A stretch of DNA of 64,000 nucleotides from positions 1 to 64,000 of the forward strand of contig NZ_KB849230.1 of assembly GCF_000368045.1 (NCBI RefSeq), written 5' to 3'. This document shows, piece by piece, positions 62,121 through 64,000 of this stretch. The notes under the pieces were generated by a model. The model made no database searches, was not told where the DNA came from, and worked only from the letters and a program-made list of their open reading frames with translations. Source of the stretch: Acinetobacter johnsonii CIP 64.6. GTDB taxonomy: Bacteria; Pseudomonadota; Gammaproteobacteria; Pseudomonadales; Moraxellaceae. How positions within the stretch are numbered: position 1 is the first letter of the stretch; each line of letters opens with the position of its first letter. The position numbers and the translations under genes are program-made.

Positions 62121-63344
62121 ATGATGAGTCGATTCGTGAAAAGAAATCCGCAAACAGCCCTAGTTCATGCACCAAGACAAGCGCCTCAGTACATCTCAAC
62201 AGTTCAACCTCCCCTGTATCGTGCATCGACGATTATTTTTAAAGATACCAATGCACTGTTTAATCGCCATTGGACCGATGACTATGACTATAGTTATGGC
62301 ACCCATGGTACCCCCACCACATTTACATTGGGCGATAACATTGCACAAATTGAGGGTGGAAGGTACTGCCTACTCGCACCGAGTGGTTTATCTGCCATCA
62401 ACCTAGTGAACTCATGTTTTTTAAGTCATGGTGATGAAGTTTGGGTGGCAGATAATATTTACGGGCCAAACATGGAGCATCTTCGTAATCTAGAAAAACG
62501 CTATAGCATTGATGTTCGTGTTTATAACCCTATTGATGTGTCCTCTTTCCAACCGACGGAAAAAGCTAAACTGATTTGGCTAGAAGCCACAGGGTCGGTC
62601 ACACTGGAGTTTCCAGATTTGGTCGGGCTGGTAAAAAAGGCACAAGCACATCATATGCTCACTGCTTTAGACAACACGTGGGGCGCAGGCCTTGCCTTTA
62701 ATGCTTTTGATTTTAGTGATGAGCACTTAAGTGTAGATGTGACAGTACATGCTTTAACCAAGTACCCAAGTGGCGGTGGAGACATTTTAATGGGCTCAGT
62801 CGTGACACGCGAACGAGCTTTACATCATCAACTCTTTCGCACGCATGCCATTCAAGGCATTAGCGTCTCTGGGGATGATGTTGCTCAAGTCCAACGTAGT
62901 CTGGCATCAATGCGCGTTCGGTATGCCGCACAGTCTGAAAGTGCGCTACAGCTACTGGCATGGCTAAAACAACAACCCGAATTTGTGCAGGTCTTACACC
63001 CTGCTGACTCGAGTGCTGCAGGTCATTCATATTGGAAAGACATTTGTGTCGATCAACACAGTGCAGGTTTAGTCAGTGTCATTTTCAAGCCCGAATTTGA
63101 TCTGCAGGATATTCGTCAGTTTTGTGATGCCCTGTCGCTCTTCAAACTCGGCTTTAGTTGGGGCGGTCCTGTAAGTTTAGTGATGCTGTATGACCTCAAA
63201 GACATGCGTGCACTTGAGCATACACATTTACAACAAGGTTTATTGGTTCGCTTTTGTATAGGACTAGAACATCCTGCCGATTTAATTCAAGATATAGAAA
63301 ACGCACTAAAACAACTGAATAACCATCACAAAAAAATTGAATAG
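62121..63344 (+). CDS. metC: Cystathionine beta-lyase-like PLP enzyme
   Basis: This 407-residue enzyme of the Cys/Met-metabolism PLP family splits cystathionine to homocysteine in methionine synthesis. The cofactor Lys is Lys214 in VHALTKYPSGGGDILMG. Other motifs are YSYGTHGTPTTFTL and the Asp in ALDNTWGAGL, which supports the PLP ring. The family is close to cystathionine gamma-synthase and -lyase, so the exact reaction is likely but not certain. Adjacent ATGs (62121, 62124) are possible starts. The HerA-like gene follows 8 bp on. Confidence 0.87.
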   Translation: MMSRFVKRNPQTALVHAPRQAPQYISTVQPPLYRASTIIFKDTNALFNRHWTDDYDYSYGTHGTPTTFTLGDNIAQIEGGRYCLLAPSGLSAINLVNSCFLSHGDEVWVADNIYGPNMEHLRNLEKRYSIDVRVYNPIDVSSFQPTEKAKLIWLEATGSVTLEFPDLVGLVKKAQAHHMLTALDNTWGAGLAFNAFDFSDEHLSVDVTVHALTKYPSGGGDILMGSVVTRERALHHQLFRTHAIQGISVSGDDVAQVQRSLASMRVRYAAQSESALQLLAWLKQQPEFVQVLHPADSSAAGHSYWKDICVDQHSAGLVSVIFKPEFDLQDIRQFCDALSLFKLGFSWGGPVSLVMLYDLKDMRALEHTHLQQGLLVRFCIGLEHPADLIQDIENALKQLNNHHKKIE

Positions 63345-63352
63345 GAAGAAGT

Positions 63353-64000
63353 ATGAGCACCCCGATCATCATTGCCAAGAAAACCACGAATACCCAACAA
63401 GATGTTGTTCTACACTCGAAGTTTGCCAACCGTCATGGCTTAATTGCAGGGGCAACAGGGACAGGTAAAACCGTAACCCTGAAGGTGTTGGCTGAAAGTT
63501 TTTCCAGACTCGGGGTGCCCGTATTTTTAGCCGATGCCAAAGGTGATGTTTCCAGCTTAGCGCAGGCCGGTGCATCCAATCCCAAATTTGATGAACGCAT
63601 TAAAAGTTTAGGCATCGACAGTATTCCCTTTGCTGCATCCCCCGTGGTGTTTTGGGATTTATTTGCTGAACAAGGTCATCCTATTCGTACCACGATTACC
63701 GAAATTGGCCCGCTGTTGCTGGCACGTATGCTGAATTTGAATGACACCCAAGAAGGGGTACTTTCTGCGGTATTTCGTATTGCAGATAATCAAGGCATGT
63801 TACTGATCGACTTTAAAGACTTAAAAGCCATGATTGGTTATGTCAGTGAACATGCCGCAGAGTTTAAAGCCGAATATGGCAACCTATCTCCTGCCAGCCT
63901 TGGCGCGATTCAACGGAATTTATTGGCACTGGCCGATCAAGGCGGTGATCAATTCTTCGGGGAGCCCAGCTTAAATATTCTAGACTTTATTCAGACCGAC
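63353..64000 (+). CDS. HerA-like ATPase, YjgR/DUF853 family (5' part)
   Basis: The first 216 codons are visible and the frame is open at the window edge. Walker A is GATGTGKT (residues 33-40), followed by VPVFLADAKGDVSSLAQAG with the acidic residue typical of HerA-type ATPases. The family's role is uncertain. AGGAAG lies just before the ATG, 8 bp after the metC-like gene, so they are likely co-transcribed. Confidence 0.9.
   Translation, partial: MSTPIIIAKKTTNTQQDVVLHSKFANRHGLIAGATGTGKTVTLKVLAESFSRLGVPVFLADAKGDVSSLAQAGASNPKFDERIKSLGIDSIPFAASPVVFWDLFAEQGHPIRTTITEIGPLLLARMLNLNDTQEGVLSAVFRIADNQGMLLIDFKDLKAMIGYVSEHAAEFKAEYGNLSPASLGAIQRNLLALADQGGDQFFGEPSLNILDFIQTD

Overview
The window is core chromosome of a gammaproteobacterium, almost certainly an Acinetobacter. 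The evidence is the rrn spacer order (16S, tRNA-Ile, tRNA-Ala, 23S), an AlmA-type alkane monooxygenase, tandem DUF2789 genes, the moderate-to-low GC look of the sequence, and the gene content overall. The species cannot be fixed by reading alone.

Layout. 1-3692: one rRNA operon on the minus strand, cut by the window edge inside 23S, with its promoter and a 16S processing stalk. 3693-12842: housekeeping genes (pssA, rlmJ, a 2-oxoglutarate oxygenase, two DUF2789 genes, mdh, slt) plus a ribonuclease-T2-fold protein that has lost its catalytic residues. 12843-16465: miaB, ybeZ and ybeY (tRNA modification and rRNA maturation) followed by a small secreted protein. 16644-19958: a Fur-box-controlled TonB-dependent siderophore receptor beside an unusual TonB. 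20198-29482: mixed genes (DUF3108, xpt, a GAF-GGDEF cyclase, wrbA, yihY, a frameshifted EamA exporter with a divergent AraC regulator, a fumarylacetoacetate-hydrolase-family enzyme, a YcxB-like protein).

29752-31250 is a tRNA cluster: tRNA-Ser(GCT) and three identical tRNA-Arg(ACG) genes, two of them repeated with an exact 125-bp period. A fourth tRNA-Arg copy is separated from the array by an AT-rich single-gene islet. 31518-37683 holds rnr, a VanW-family gene, an M3 oligopeptidase, a YheV-type zinc ribbon and a membrane-anchored coiled-coil protein. 38086-42232 holds a lipoprotein that may be a TatT-type TRAP component, a rhombosortase, and a fused TRAP permease with no visible substrate-binding subunit. 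42452-47223 holds a 35-residue membrane protein, a ygfX/sdhE pair, an acyl-CoA dehydrogenase, an alpha/beta hydrolase and almA.

47419-60972 is the complete S10-spc-alpha ribosomal protein superoperon on the minus strand (rpsJ to rplQ, with secY and rpoA), including rpmJ and rpmD. A strong promoter lies at 61145-61173. The right edge has a class I glutamine amidotransferase, a cystathionine beta-lyase-like enzyme and the start of a HerA-like ATPase (YjgR family) that runs off the window.

I see no CRISPR array, prophage, insertion sequence or defence island. The most unusual items are the catalytically dead RNase T2 homologue, the islet between tRNA-Arg copies, the lipoprotein/rhombosortase/TRAP locus, the AlmA fingerprint substitution, and several inverted repeats placed over promoters or ribosome binding sites.
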